Made by a program: the position numbers and the translations under genes | Assembly: GCA_949841365.1 (NCBI GenBank) | Contig: CATKZI010000002.1 | Location: forward strand, 62,001-126,000 | Length of the DNA: 64,000 bases | Direction: 5' to 3' | DNA from: an uncultured Candidatus Melainabacteria bacterium | Lineage (GTDB): Bacteria > Cyanobacteriota > Vampirovibrionia > Gastranaerophilales > Gastranaerophilaceae | Notes under the pieces: generated by a model | The model's input: the letters and a program-made list of their open reading frames with translations, nothing else | Told to the model about the DNA's origin: nothing | Databases searched by the model: none | Part shown: one piece after another, positions 29,278 through 36,721 of the stretch | Position numbering within the stretch: the first letter of the stretch is position 1 | Layout of the letters: each line of letters begins with the position of its first letter

Positions 29278-29541
29278 CTAACCTCTAATTCCTAACTTTT
29301 TAATCAATTCTCTGTATTCGTCAAGATTTTGAGATTTCAAATAAGAAAGTAATCTCTTTCTTTTACCTACCATCATCAAAAGACCTCTTTTAGTAGCGAA
29401 ATCTTTTTTATTAGATTTAAGGTGTTCAGTAAGTTCAGAGATTTTTTTGCTCATCATAGCAACTTGAACAGCTGTAGAACCAGTGTCTTTTTCGTTCTTG
29501 CCGTATGCTTTAACGATTTCTTGTTTGTTTTTTAAGTTCAT
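29278..29541 (-). CDS. rpsO: 30S ribosomal protein S15
   Basis: 87 residues from [20 protein letters not shown], the usual length, with the S15 signature around [20 protein letters not shown] and [17 protein letters not shown]. Binds 16S rRNA at the platform. Start set by AAAGGAAATT upstream; an open frame 14 codons longer has no support. No pnp gene follows; a terminator closes the unit. Confidence 0.97.
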   Translation of the reverse strand: MNLKNKQEIVKAYGKNEKDTGSTAVQVAMMSKKISELTEHLKSNKKDFATKRGLLMMVGKRKRLLSYLKSQNLDEYRELIKKLGIRG

Positions 29542-29640
29542 TGTAATTTCCTTTACTTGTTGAGTGATTATTGGCGTAAGCACTCTACAAACTGCATGAT
29601 AATATATAAATGAAAAAATGCAAGCGAGATGTTAAAATTT

Positions 29641-30111
29641 CTAAACTATTCTGTGAGTTTGATAATTAGCAGTCTGCAATGCAGAAATAAATGCACTGTA
29701 AGCTTCACTTACAGAGTTTGCGGATTTATTATAAATTCCTTGGTCATAAAAAGAATTTTTTTCATTCATAGCAGTCAATAAATCATTATTTGATGAAACA
29801 CCATATTTTGAAAACAAAGCATTATTTAAAGAGGTTTGTTGTCCTAAAAGAGCCTTATATTGTGCTTCAAGTTCCTGATAATTAGCAATTAACCTTTCAG
29901 ATTGAGCATTATGTGCATCATAAGCCTGCATTCTCATATTAAAAAATGCTTCGGCAGGATTAAAGGTATAATTAGGATTCTCTTTGGCAAAAGTAAAAGC
30001 TGATTGAGTTCCAAGTTGAGCCCTCATAAAATTTTCATAAGAACCATACTGAGATTTTAACTCAGGTGTCTTTTCAAATTGTTCTTTTGAAACATATCCG
30101 ACTTTTGTCAT
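29641..30111 (-). CDS. Hypothetical helical protein
   Basis: 156 residues from MTKVGYVSKEQFEKTPELKS. Mostly alpha-helical, coiled-coil-like middle (AHNAQSERLIANYQELEAQY), rich in Asn, Gln and Ala, with no cysteine, signal or membrane segment. AGAGAGGA ribosome binding site. Its leader contains a strongly folded element (30130-30232). Style resembles the protein at 24027 (structural, low complexity). No family recognised. Confidence 0.6.
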   Translation of the reverse strand: MTKVGYVSKEQFEKTPELKSQYGSYENFMRAQLGTQSAFTFAKENPNYTFNPAEAFFNMRMQAYDAHNAQSERLIANYQELEAQYKALLGQQTSLNNALFSKYGVSSNNDLLTAMNEKNSFYDQGIYNKSANSVSEAYSAFISALQTANYQTHRIV

Positions 30112-30129
30112 AATTATCCTCTCTGTCTT

Positions 30130-30232
30130 GGATTTGCTCCACGCTCACAGAGTTTCACTCTCTGCACATTCGTGCATTCCGCTCAATCTGTTCGCTATCC
30201 GGACTCGTTTTACTCCGTCCGTCCGCAAATCC
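30130..30232 (-). other. Structured leader element upstream of the gene at 30111
   Basis: An outer pair GGATTTGC/GCAAATCC (30130-30137 with 30225-30232) encloses inner hairpins AGAGT/ACTCT (30149-30161, GAA loop on the minus strand) and TGCAC/GTGCA (30163-30176). G+C content is higher than the surroundings. It lies just before the ribosome binding site of the minus-strand gene; an RNA regulatory element or a small repeat are both possible. Confidence 0.45.
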
Positions 30233-30290
30233 GCTATATATATAAAGTATTTACTTTGTAAATAATTGCCTTTTTTGTAAAGTTTTGTGA

Positions 30291-30296
30291 TAAAAT
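30291..30296 (+). promoter_or_regulatory. Predicted -10 box (TAAAAT) of purB, leaderless
   Basis: TAAAAT ends 6 bases before the purB ATG; TTGCCT (30266-30271) with a 19-base spacer is a possible -35. Confidence 0.5.
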
Positions 30297-30302
30297 AAAA
30301 AT

Positions 30303-31592
30303 ATGATTGAAAGATATTCACGCGAAGAAATGAAAAAAATTTGGGATTTGCAGTCAAAATTCCAATACTACCTTGATGTTGAAATTGCCGTGGCACAAGC
30401 GTATGCACAAAACGGTGATTTCCCGAAAAATGAAATAACAGAACTTGCTAAAAAAGCAAAATTCAACCTTAAACGTATTGATGAGATTGAGGTGGAAGTC
30501 CGCCACGACGTAATCGCATTTTTAACCTGCGTCAATGAAAGCCTCGGCGGTCTTGCAAAATATATGCACGTCGGAATGACAAGTTCTGATGTAATAGACA
30601 CTGCTTTTGCACTGCAAATTCAAGACAGCGGAAAAATTATCCTGAAAGATTTGGACAACACTATTCAATCGTTGAAAGATTTGGCAAAAAAACACAAAAA
30701 TACAGTCTGCATAGGACGCTCGCACGGAATTCACGCAGAAGTTATGACATTTGGTGTAAAAATTTGTAACTGGATTGATATTCTTGAACGCCAAAAAGAA
30801 AACTTTACCCACGCGCTCGAGCAAATTCGCGTCGGTCAAATTTCAGGTCCTGTCGGTACTTACAGCAATATTTCGCCTGTTATAGAAAAAATTACCTGCG
30901 AAAATCTCGGGCTTAAACCTGCAAGGATTTCAACACAAATTATCGCAAGAGACTACCATGCATATTTTATGCAGTCACTGGCTTTGATTGCATCTGTAAT
31001 CGAACAGTTTGCAACAGAAATAAGACATTTGCAAAGAACGGAAGTTTTAGAAGCTGAAGAGGGTTTCGGCAAAAATCAAAAGGGATCATCCGCGATGCCT
31101 CACAAGAAAAATCCTGTTTTATCGGAAAATTTATGCGGGCTTGCGCGTGTTGTCAGAGCAAATTCAATCGTTGCACTTGAAAATATTCCGTTATGGCACG
31201 AAAGAGATATTTCTCACAGCTCAGCGGAGCGCATAATTTTCCCTGACAGCTTAACTCTTGTAGATTTTATGCTGAATAGATTTAATTCGGTTGTCCAAAA
31301 TCTTGTCGTACATGAGAAAAATATGCTCAAAAATACCGACAAATTCGGCGGAATAGTTTTTTCTCAAAAAGTTTTATTAAAACTTGTCGACAAAGGTTTG
31401 ACACGTGAAGAAGCATATCGTTTGGTTCAAAGAAATGCTTTAGATGCCTTTGAAAACGACGGAGATTTCAAGGCTAATCTTTTGAATGACAAAGAGATAT
31501 CGCTTACCCCGCAAGAGATTGAGGAGATTTTCAATAAAGAAGAATTCTTGAAAAATATTGACGAAATATACTCAAGAATACTTGCTTTATAG
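30303..31592 (+). CDS. purB: Adenylosuccinate lyase
   Basis: 429 residues. Fumarase/aspartase superfamily signature GSSAMPHKKNPVLSENL, with TSSDVIDTA and GRSHGIHAEVMTFG. Catalyses two steps of purine synthesis (SAICAR to AICAR and adenylosuccinate to AMP). No ribosome binding site is seen and a -10-like TAAAAT lies 6 bases before the ATG, so it is a candidate leaderless gene. The hydrogenase cluster begins 37 bases downstream. Confidence 0.97.
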   Translation: MIERYSREEMKKIWDLQSKFQYYLDVEIAVAQAYAQNGDFPKNEITELAKKAKFNLKRIDEIEVEVRHDVIAFLTCVNESLGGLAKYMHVGMTSSDVIDTAFALQIQDSGKIILKDLDNTIQSLKDLAKKHKNTVCIGRSHGIHAEVMTFGVKICNWIDILERQKENFTHALEQIRVGQISGPVGTYSNISPVIEKITCENLGLKPARISTQIIARDYHAYFMQSLALIASVIEQFATEIRHLQRTEVLEAEEGFGKNQKGSSAMPHKKNPVLSENLCGLARVVRANSIVALENIPLWHERDISHSSAERIIFPDSLTLVDFMLNRFNSVVQNLVVHEKNMLKNTDKFGGIVFSQKVLLKLVDKGLTREEAYRLVQRNALDAFENDGDFKANLLNDKEISLTPQEIEEIFNKEEFLKNIDEIYSRILAL

Positions 31593-31629
31593 CGCGAAAT
31601 ACTATAGAATATAATAGAGGAAGTTGTAA

Positions 31630-31869
31630 ATGGCAAAAATTAATATAACCGTATGTATGGGAAGTTCGTGTTTTGCACGAGGTAATCAGGAAAATTTAGC
31701 ATTTATTGAAGCTTTTATACAAGAGCATAATATGGATGCAGACATTGACCTTGCAGGCACAAGATGCGAAAATAAATGTGCACATGGTCCAAACGTCATA
31801 ATCAACGGCGTTGAATATAACAGTGTTAATGAAGAAAAATTAGAAGAAATTCTAACAAAATTACTATAA
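31630..31869 (+). CDS. Thioredoxin-like [2Fe-2S] ferredoxin (NuoE/HydC C-terminal type)
   Basis: 79 residues with the four-cysteine pattern CMGSSCF and RCENKCAHGPNVIING, the thioredoxin-fold [2Fe-2S] domain found in NuoE and in the small subunits of multimeric [FeFe] hydrogenases. Electron carrier in the cytoplasm. GAGGAAG ribosome binding site, 20 bases before the sensory hydrogenase gene, so one operon. Confidence 0.85.
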   Translation: MAKINITVCMGSSCFARGNQENLAFIEAFIQEHNMDADIDLAGTRCENKCAHGPNVIINGVEYNSVNEEKLEEILTKLL

Positions 31870-31889
31870 AATCTGCTTTAGGAGTAAAC

Positions 31890-33596
31890 ATGAATAATCA
31901 GTATCCGGTCTACACGCTGACAAATGAATGTCACGATTGCTACAAATGTATCAGGGAATGTCCCGTAAAAGCGATTAAAATCGAAAACGGACACGCATCG
32001 GTTATACCCGAAAAATGCATCGCTTGCGGAAACTGTGTTAAAACCTGCCCGTCAAACGCAAAACGCGTAAGATGCGATATTGACAAGGCTCAAGCACTTA
32101 TCAGAGCGCAAAAAGATGTTTATGTATCTTTAGCACCCTCATGGCGTGCGTCTTTTGAAAACTCTGCAGAAAAAATGATTGCACTTTTAAAACAACTGGG
32201 TTTTAAAGAAGTTTCTGAAACCGCACTAGGCGCACAGGAAGTTTCTATAAAAACAGCACAAATGCTTAATAATGCTGAAAAAGGTTTGTTTATCTCAAGC
32301 GCCTGCCCCGTAATCGTTGATTACATAAGAAAATATATGCCCGAGTTTACAAAATACATAACACCAATCGGGTCGCCTTTAATGACACATTCAAAAATGC
32401 TCAAAGAAACTTTTGGCGATGATATTTCAATCGTTTTTGTAGGTCCTTGTATCGGTAAGAAAAACGAAGTTACATACTCTGGACTTTTTGACGTTGCATT
32501 GACTTTTGAAGAACTCAGAATGTGGTTTAACGAAGAAATTATTGATATTACAAAAGTTGCACGCGATAACAAATTCAAATTTGTACCGGAATCCGCTTAT
32601 GAAGGAACACTTTACCCGATTGACGGCGGTATGAACCAAACAATCAGAAAATCAGGGATAAATGATAATGTTCAGCTTTTAGAAGTCTGCGGATTAAGCG
32701 CATTACAGCGTGCATTAAAAAATCTTGATCCCGAAAAACTTGATAAAACAATATTTATAGAAGCTTTAGCCTGCGAAGGCGGATGCGTCGGCGGTCCTTG
32801 CATTTCATCAGAAAAAGCAGGGATTACAATGGTGTCGGATATTTTAACCAAAGAGAAAAAACGCGACGAAATTCCCGCAGAACCCAAGGTCGTTGTAGAT
32901 TATAATATCGAACCTAAAAAGGTTGTGGGTTCTGAGTATCCGCTTGAAGAAATCCTCAAAACACTTAAAAAAATCGGCAAACACACAATTGATGACGAGC
33001 TTAACTGTGGCGGATGCGGTTATGCAACCTGTCGTGACCTTGCAAAAGCACTGCTTGACGGTGATGCGGAAACTTCAATGTGCGTATCTTATATGAGAAA
33101 AATCGCAATGAGAAAAGCTGCCGCAATGATTAGATGTATGCCGTCAGCAATTGTTATGGTAGATAATGACCTTAATATTTTGGAAGCAAATGACAGCTTT
33201 ATGAGAATGTTCACAGGCGATATGTATGAAGTGTTTAAGGCTCGTCCTGACGGACTTACAGGCGCTGCGCTCGACAGAATTGTAGATTTTTCGGATATTT
33301 TCAAAACAATTCTTAAAACAGGAAAAGACCTTCACAAAGAACGCTACAACGTAAAAGGCAGACTATACGATATTTCAGCATTCACAATCGAAGAAAACGA
33401 AATTGTCGGCGCAGTAATTACAGACGTAACTTCTGCCGAAACCAACAGAGAAAAAATTTCTCAAAAAGCACATGAGGTTATCTCCAAAAATATTTCTATT
33501 GTACAAGAAATTGCCTGCCTCTTGGGCGAACACATGGTAGAAACAGAAACACTTTTGAGTTCTATTGCAGAAGACTACGAGGATAAAAACGAATAA
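31890..33596 (+). CDS. hydS: Sensory-type [FeFe] hydrogenase with PAS domain (HydS/HfsB-like)
   Basis: 568 residues. Two [4Fe-4S] motifs at the N-terminus (CHDCYKCIRECP, CIACGNCVKTCP), an H-cluster domain with L1 SSACP, L2 VGPCIGKKNE and L3 EALACEGGCVGGPC, an extra Fe-S motif (LNCGGCGYATCRDLAKALLD, about residue 370), then a PAS domain (IVMVDNDLNILEANDSFMRMF). The altered L1 and L2 motifs and the PAS domain are those of group C (HydS) enzymes, proposed to sense H2 or redox state rather than make H2. The stop overlaps the next ATG (TAATG), tying it to the SpoIIE-type phosphatase. Confidence 0.88.
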   Translation: MNNQYPVYTLTNECHDCYKCIRECPVKAIKIENGHASVIPEKCIACGNCVKTCPSNAKRVRCDIDKAQALIRAQKDVYVSLAPSWRASFENSAEKMIALLKQLGFKEVSETALGAQEVSIKTAQMLNNAEKGLFISSACPVIVDYIRKYMPEFTKYITPIGSPLMTHSKMLKETFGDDISIVFVGPCIGKKNEVTYSGLFDVALTFEELRMWFNEEIIDITKVARDNKFKFVPESAYEGTLYPIDGGMNQTIRKSGINDNVQLLEVCGLSALQRALKNLDPEKLDKTIFIEALACEGGCVGGPCISSEKAGITMVSDILTKEKKRDEIPAEPKVVVDYNIEPKKVVGSEYPLEEILKTLKKIGKHTIDDELNCGGCGYATCRDLAKALLDGDAETSMCVSYMRKIAMRKAAAMIRCMPSAIVMVDNDLNILEANDSFMRMFTGDMYEVFKARPDGLTGAALDRIVDFSDIFKTILKTGKDLHKERYNVKGRLYDISAFTIEENEIVGAVITDVTSAETNREKISQKAHEVISKNISIVQEIACLLGEHMVETETLLSSIAEDYEDKNE

Positions 33597-34759
33597 TGTT
33601 CATTGATATTGATTGCAGTCAAATGAAAAAATATAACCAGAACGCTTACGGCGATTACTTTGTATCCAAAAGATATCCCGATGAAGCGAAATTGATTGCT
33701 GTCTTGTCTGATGGTTTGGGAAGCGGTATTAAGGCAAATATTCTTTCCTGTATGACTGCCACTATGCTTTTGAAATTCATTGAAGGCGAGCAAATTCCAA
33801 TCAGCAAAGCCGCAGAAATTATCATGAACTCTCTACCTGTCTGCAAAGTAAGAAGAATAAGTTACTCAACATTTTCGGCAATTGAAGTAAACGACGACGG
33901 TAATGCAAAAATTGTTGAAGAAGGCAATCCTGAATTCATTTGGATTAGAGGCAATGAAATAATGCAGCCCGAATATGAGGCTATTCCTTCCAAAACCTTC
34001 AAAAACAGATGTTTAAAAGTTTATAAAATACAATTAAAACTCGGTGACAGACTGGTTTTCTGCTCGGATGGCGTAACCCAATCAGGACTTGGCGGAGGCA
34101 GATTAAAACTCGGTTTAAGACGCGAAGGACTAATTGTTCTTCTAAAAGACAAATTAAAAGAATGCCCTGACATTTCAAGTACCGAACTCTCGCAATACAT
34201 TGTAAATCAAGCAAGAAATATTGAAACCGACAGGCTGCCCAAAGATGATATATCATCGTGTGTTTTATATTTTAGAGAACCCAGAGAAGCTCTTGTTTTC
34301 ACAGGCCCGCCTTATCATCAGCAAAAAGATAAAGAATACGCCGAAATGTTTGCAAATTTCAAAGGCAAAAAAGCAATCGCCGGCGGAACAACAGCAAACC
34401 TGATTTCGCGCGAATTAAATCGTCCGATTACAATGGATACAACAATAAGCATTGGCAAACTCCCGTCCTGCTCTTATATGGAAGGAGTTGACCTTGTAAC
34501 TGAGGGAATTTTAACTTTAACAAAAACTTTAGAATACTTAGAAAACGGCACATCAGATATTGACAACGCGGCAGGTAAACTGGTAAAATTCTTATTAGAC
34601 AGTGACTGCATCAATTTCATGGTCGGTGCAAAACTTAATCAGGCTCACTATGATCCAGCTTTACCGATTGAAATTGAAATCAGAAAAAACATAATCAAAA
34701 AAATAGCCTGCGTACTTCAGGAAAAATATTTTAAAAAAGTAAACGTACAGTATATGTAA
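33596..34759 (+). CDS. SpoIIE/PP2C-type serine phosphatase of the hydrogenase cluster
   Basis: 387 residues. PP2C motifs VLSDGLGSGIKAN, FCSDGVTQSGLG and DDISSCVLYF (metal-binding Asp residues), then a C-terminal region of about 150 residues (KKAIAGGTTANLISRELN and on). In known HydS-type clusters (for example hfs of Thermoanaerobacterium) a phosphatase of this kind accompanies the PAS hydrogenase, suggesting a relay from redox sensing to protein dephosphorylation. Start overlaps the hydS stop. No partner kinase or anti-sigma gene is adjacent. Confidence 0.85.
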   Translation: MFIDIDCSQMKKYNQNAYGDYFVSKRYPDEAKLIAVLSDGLGSGIKANILSCMTATMLLKFIEGEQIPISKAAEIIMNSLPVCKVRRISYSTFSAIEVNDDGNAKIVEEGNPEFIWIRGNEIMQPEYEAIPSKTFKNRCLKVYKIQLKLGDRLVFCSDGVTQSGLGGGRLKLGLRREGLIVLLKDKLKECPDISSTELSQYIVNQARNIETDRLPKDDISSCVLYFREPREALVFTGPPYHQQKDKEYAEMFANFKGKKAIAGGTTANLISRELNRPITMDTTISIGKLPSCSYMEGVDLVTEGILTLTKTLEYLENGTSDIDNAAGKLVKFLLDSDCINFMVGAKLNQAHYDPALPIEIEIRKNIIKKIACVLQEKYFKKVNVQYM

Positions 34760-34783
34760 GGAAGTTTGTAGAAAGGATAAAAA

Positions 34784-35044
34784 ATGGCAGAAAAAATTAG
34801 TGTTAAAGTATGTTTAGGAACAACATGTTTTGTAATGGGTTCATCAAATTTACAAGAATTAATTGAAACAGTTCCCGCAAAATACGGTGATAAAGTAGAA
34901 GTATCAGGCGTTCCTTGTTTAGGTTTATGCTCAATCGACTGGGAATTTTCAAAAGCACCTTATGTAAAAGTTGATGACGAAGTTATCAAAGAAGCAACAG
35001 TCGAAAAAGTTTTATCGGCAATCGATGCACACTTGAAAAAATAG
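34784..35044 (+). CDS. Second thioredoxin-like [2Fe-2S] ferredoxin
   Basis: 86 residues with CLGTTCFVMG and VPCLGLCSID, again the four-Cys NuoE-like fold. Only 24 bases after the phosphatase gene, with GAAAGGA before the ATG; ends the first part of the hydrogenase operon at a strong terminator. It differs enough from the 31630 gene that each probably serves a different partner. Confidence 0.8.
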   Translation: MAEKISVKVCLGTTCFVMGSSNLQELIETVPAKYGDKVEVSGVPCLGLCSIDWEFSKAPYVKVDDEVIKEATVEKVLSAIDAHLKK

Positions 35045-35048
35045 AAAA

Positions 35049-35073
35049 GAAACCCAGAAGGGTTTCTTTTTTT
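35049..35073 (+). terminator. Intrinsic terminator closing the hydS operon
   Basis: GAAACCC-agaa-GGGTTTC followed by seven T. Confidence 0.85.
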
Positions 35074-35088
35074 ACATTAGTTAATTGA

Positions 35089-35116
35089 TTGACAGAAAAT
35101 CAAATAATTATATAAT
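35089..35116 (+). promoter_or_regulatory. Consensus promoter of a small membrane protein gene, leaderless
   Basis: TTGACA (35089-35094), 16-base spacer, TATAAT (35111-35116), then GTGTTT and the ATG at 35123. Both hexamers are perfect consensus; no room for a ribosome binding site. Confidence 0.75.
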
Positions 35117-35122
35117 GTGTTT

Positions 35123-35362
35123 ATGAAGTATTTAGAAGAAGAAAATAAAAATTTAATCAGTTTAAGAACAAGTTTAATTGCTATTGTCGCACTTTTAACA
35201 GGTGGAATTGTAGGTATTGCAATAACAGATATGAATATAATTTTCAAAATATTTTTACTTATATTTGGAATATATTTTGAAATACTTTTTATTAACAATA
35301 TTACAAATATGAATAAAAAAATTGATAACAATATAGGAGTAATGAAAAATGAATGCAAATGA
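35123..35362 (+). CDS. Small membrane protein, two helices
   Basis: 79 residues from MKYLEEENKNLISLRTSLIA. Two hydrophobic segments (LIAIVALLTGGIVGIAI and IIFKIFLLIFGIYFEILFI) joined by a short loop, then a polar tail with Asn/Lys. Preceded by a perfect promoter whose -10 lies 6 bases before the ATG. Its end overlaps the start of an even smaller membrane protein gene by 14 bases. Function unknown; size and topology would suit a regulatory or toxin-like membrane peptide, but nothing more supports that. Confidence 0.65.
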   Translation: MKYLEEENKNLISLRTSLIAIVALLTGGIVGIAITDMNIIFKIFLLIFGIYFEILFINNITNMNKKIDNNIGVMKNECK

Positions 35363-35459
35363 TATTATTTCTTTAGCTGGAATTATAATTCTTGGACTAG
35401 TAGGAGTTTATTTCAGTTTCAAAGTCAAACAAGTAGAAAAACAATCAAAAAATATATAA
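35349..35459 (+). CDS. 36-residue single-helix membrane protein
   Basis: Reads MNANDIISLAGIIILGLVGV, then YFSFKVKQ and a lysine-containing tail ending KNI. One transmembrane helix, N-out or N-in not clear. TAGGAG lies 9 bases before the ATG; start overlaps the previous gene (shifted frame), and an intrinsic terminator begins right after the stop. Good signals for such a short frame. Confidence 0.55.
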   Translation: MNANDIISLAGIIILGLVGVYFSFKVKQVEKQSKNI

Positions 35460-35460
35460 A

Positions 35461-35482
35461 AAAGAACCTTAAAAGGTTCTTT
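35461..35482. terminator. Bidirectional terminator
   Basis: AAAGAACC-ttaaaa-GGTTCTTT with T-runs on both sides, between the small membrane protein genes and the convergent regulator gene. Confidence 0.8.
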
Positions 35483-35483
35483 T

Positions 35484-35813
35484 TTATACATCTTCTACCA
35501 AATCCCTAAGGATTTTGTAAATTTTCTCAAGCATTCTGTTATCATCTTTTGCAGTATTAATATAAAAATTTATCTGTGAAATAAGTTCATCATTCGTTTT
35601 GATATGGTCATTTGCAAAAAGTTCTTCTGTTGTAACCCCGAGTGCAGCCAATAATTTTTCAAGAGTTTCGGCTTTAACAAAACAGTCTCCAACTTCAATT
35701 TTGCTCAAATTTCTTGGAGAAATATCAATCACTTCAGCAAGCTGTTCTTGCGTTAAATTTCTCTTTTTTCTTAATCGCTTTACTTTTTCTCCAAAAGATT
35801 TTTTTACGTCCAT
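35484..35813 (-). CDS. XRE-family helix-turn-helix regulator
   Basis: 109 residues. A canonical Cro/CI HTH in the first 65 residues (KRNLTQEQLAEVIDISPRNL is helices 2-3), then a short helical C-terminal part that may dimerise. AAAGGG ribosome binding site. A perfect 12-base palindrome lies 21-32 bases before the ATG, a likely self-operator. It faces away from the protein gene at 36010 and converges on the small membrane protein genes, suggesting it governs this small module. Confidence 0.85.
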   Translation of the reverse strand: MDVKKSFGEKVKRLRKKRNLTQEQLAEVIDISPRNLSKIEVGDCFVKAETLEKLLAALGVTTEELFANDHIKTNDELISQINFYINTAKDDNRMLEKIYKILRDLVEDV

Positions 35814-35833
35814 ATAAACCCTTTACATTGAAT

Positions 35834-35845
35834 TTTTGTACAAAA
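35834..35845. promoter_or_regulatory. Candidate operator of the XRE regulator
   Basis: TTTTGTACAAAA is a perfect 12-base palindrome in the space between the regulator and the divergent gene at 36010, close to the regulator start. Confidence 0.4.
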
Positions 35846-36009
35846 TAGATGTTCCATATCATAATATATTAATTTATGTAAACCTGTAACGACAAGCAAT
35901 ATCTGTATTTTAAGTTTTTTCTATATTTTATATCTAAAAATTAAGCAATTTTAGATGACAAAATGTTTTTATATAAGAGTAATAACAAAGAGTATAAAGG
36001 AGAGTATTT

Positions 36010-36618
36010 ATGTTCAATTTTAGTATTAATGGTAGCCCATGCACACAAGGCACAAACCAGTCACAAAAATCAGACAGACAACCGGAAGCACAAGTACCAA
36101 AAGGAGCACAAGGCCCAAGTGTATTTACCGTTAGATTTCAAAATAAAGGATACTGTGTAGACGGCAACGCAACAAATACAAATCTTCAACACAGAGATGA
36201 CGGCACTCTTGCCATAACCGGAAAAGACAATGGTACAATAATACTTAGACCGGATGAACAAAAAGATGGAGCAGCCATAACTTTTGACCCGCAAACACGT
36301 ACCACTCAATTGGTTGACATTGAACATGCAACTGTTTTAGATGCAGAAACAGTCGGCAGTAATAGATTCGCAATTTCAGGCAGTAACAGTGTAAGAGTTG
36401 ATTTAGATTCCACATATAATCCGAAAACAGGCTCAATAGCCCCAAATGCAACAGGTGATAATGATGCTGTTGCAATAACAGACGGTTCATATGGTATTAC
36501 AGGACAAGGTACAGATTGCTATATTCAAAGAGGACAAGATGATGCTAATCCGTTTTTCATAAACGGAAATAAAGGGTTTTCTAACGGAGATACAAAAGGA
36601 TTTAATATTGATCAATAA
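36010..36618 (+). CDS. Acidic beta-rich repeat protein, function unknown
   Basis: 202 residues. An N-terminal polar linker rich in Gln, Ser and Pro, then repeating short beta segments with Gly/Asn/Asp turns (DDGTLAITGKDNGTIILRPD, SNRFAISGSNSVRVDLDS, SYGITGQGTDCYIQRGQDD) that suggest a small beta-solenoid or beta-sandwich. No signal peptide. AAGGAGAG ribosome binding site 7 bases before the ATG. It sits inside the hydrogenase region, divergent from the XRE regulator; no family recognised. Confidence 0.6.
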   Translation: MFNFSINGSPCTQGTNQSQKSDRQPEAQVPKGAQGPSVFTVRFQNKGYCVDGNATNTNLQHRDDGTLAITGKDNGTIILRPDEQKDGAAITFDPQTRTTQLVDIEHATVLDAETVGSNRFAISGSNSVRVDLDSTYNPKTGSIAPNATGDNDAVAITDGSYGITGQGTDCYIQRGQDDANPFFINGNKGFSNGDTKGFNIDQ

Positions 36619-36721
36619 TTATTAACGACGAATTTACATCCGTCGTTTAATTTTTGAAAAAATCTTATGTTTATGTAATAATTCTGTCAAGGTGATATTA
36701 ATAATATAAGGAAGTTGAAAA

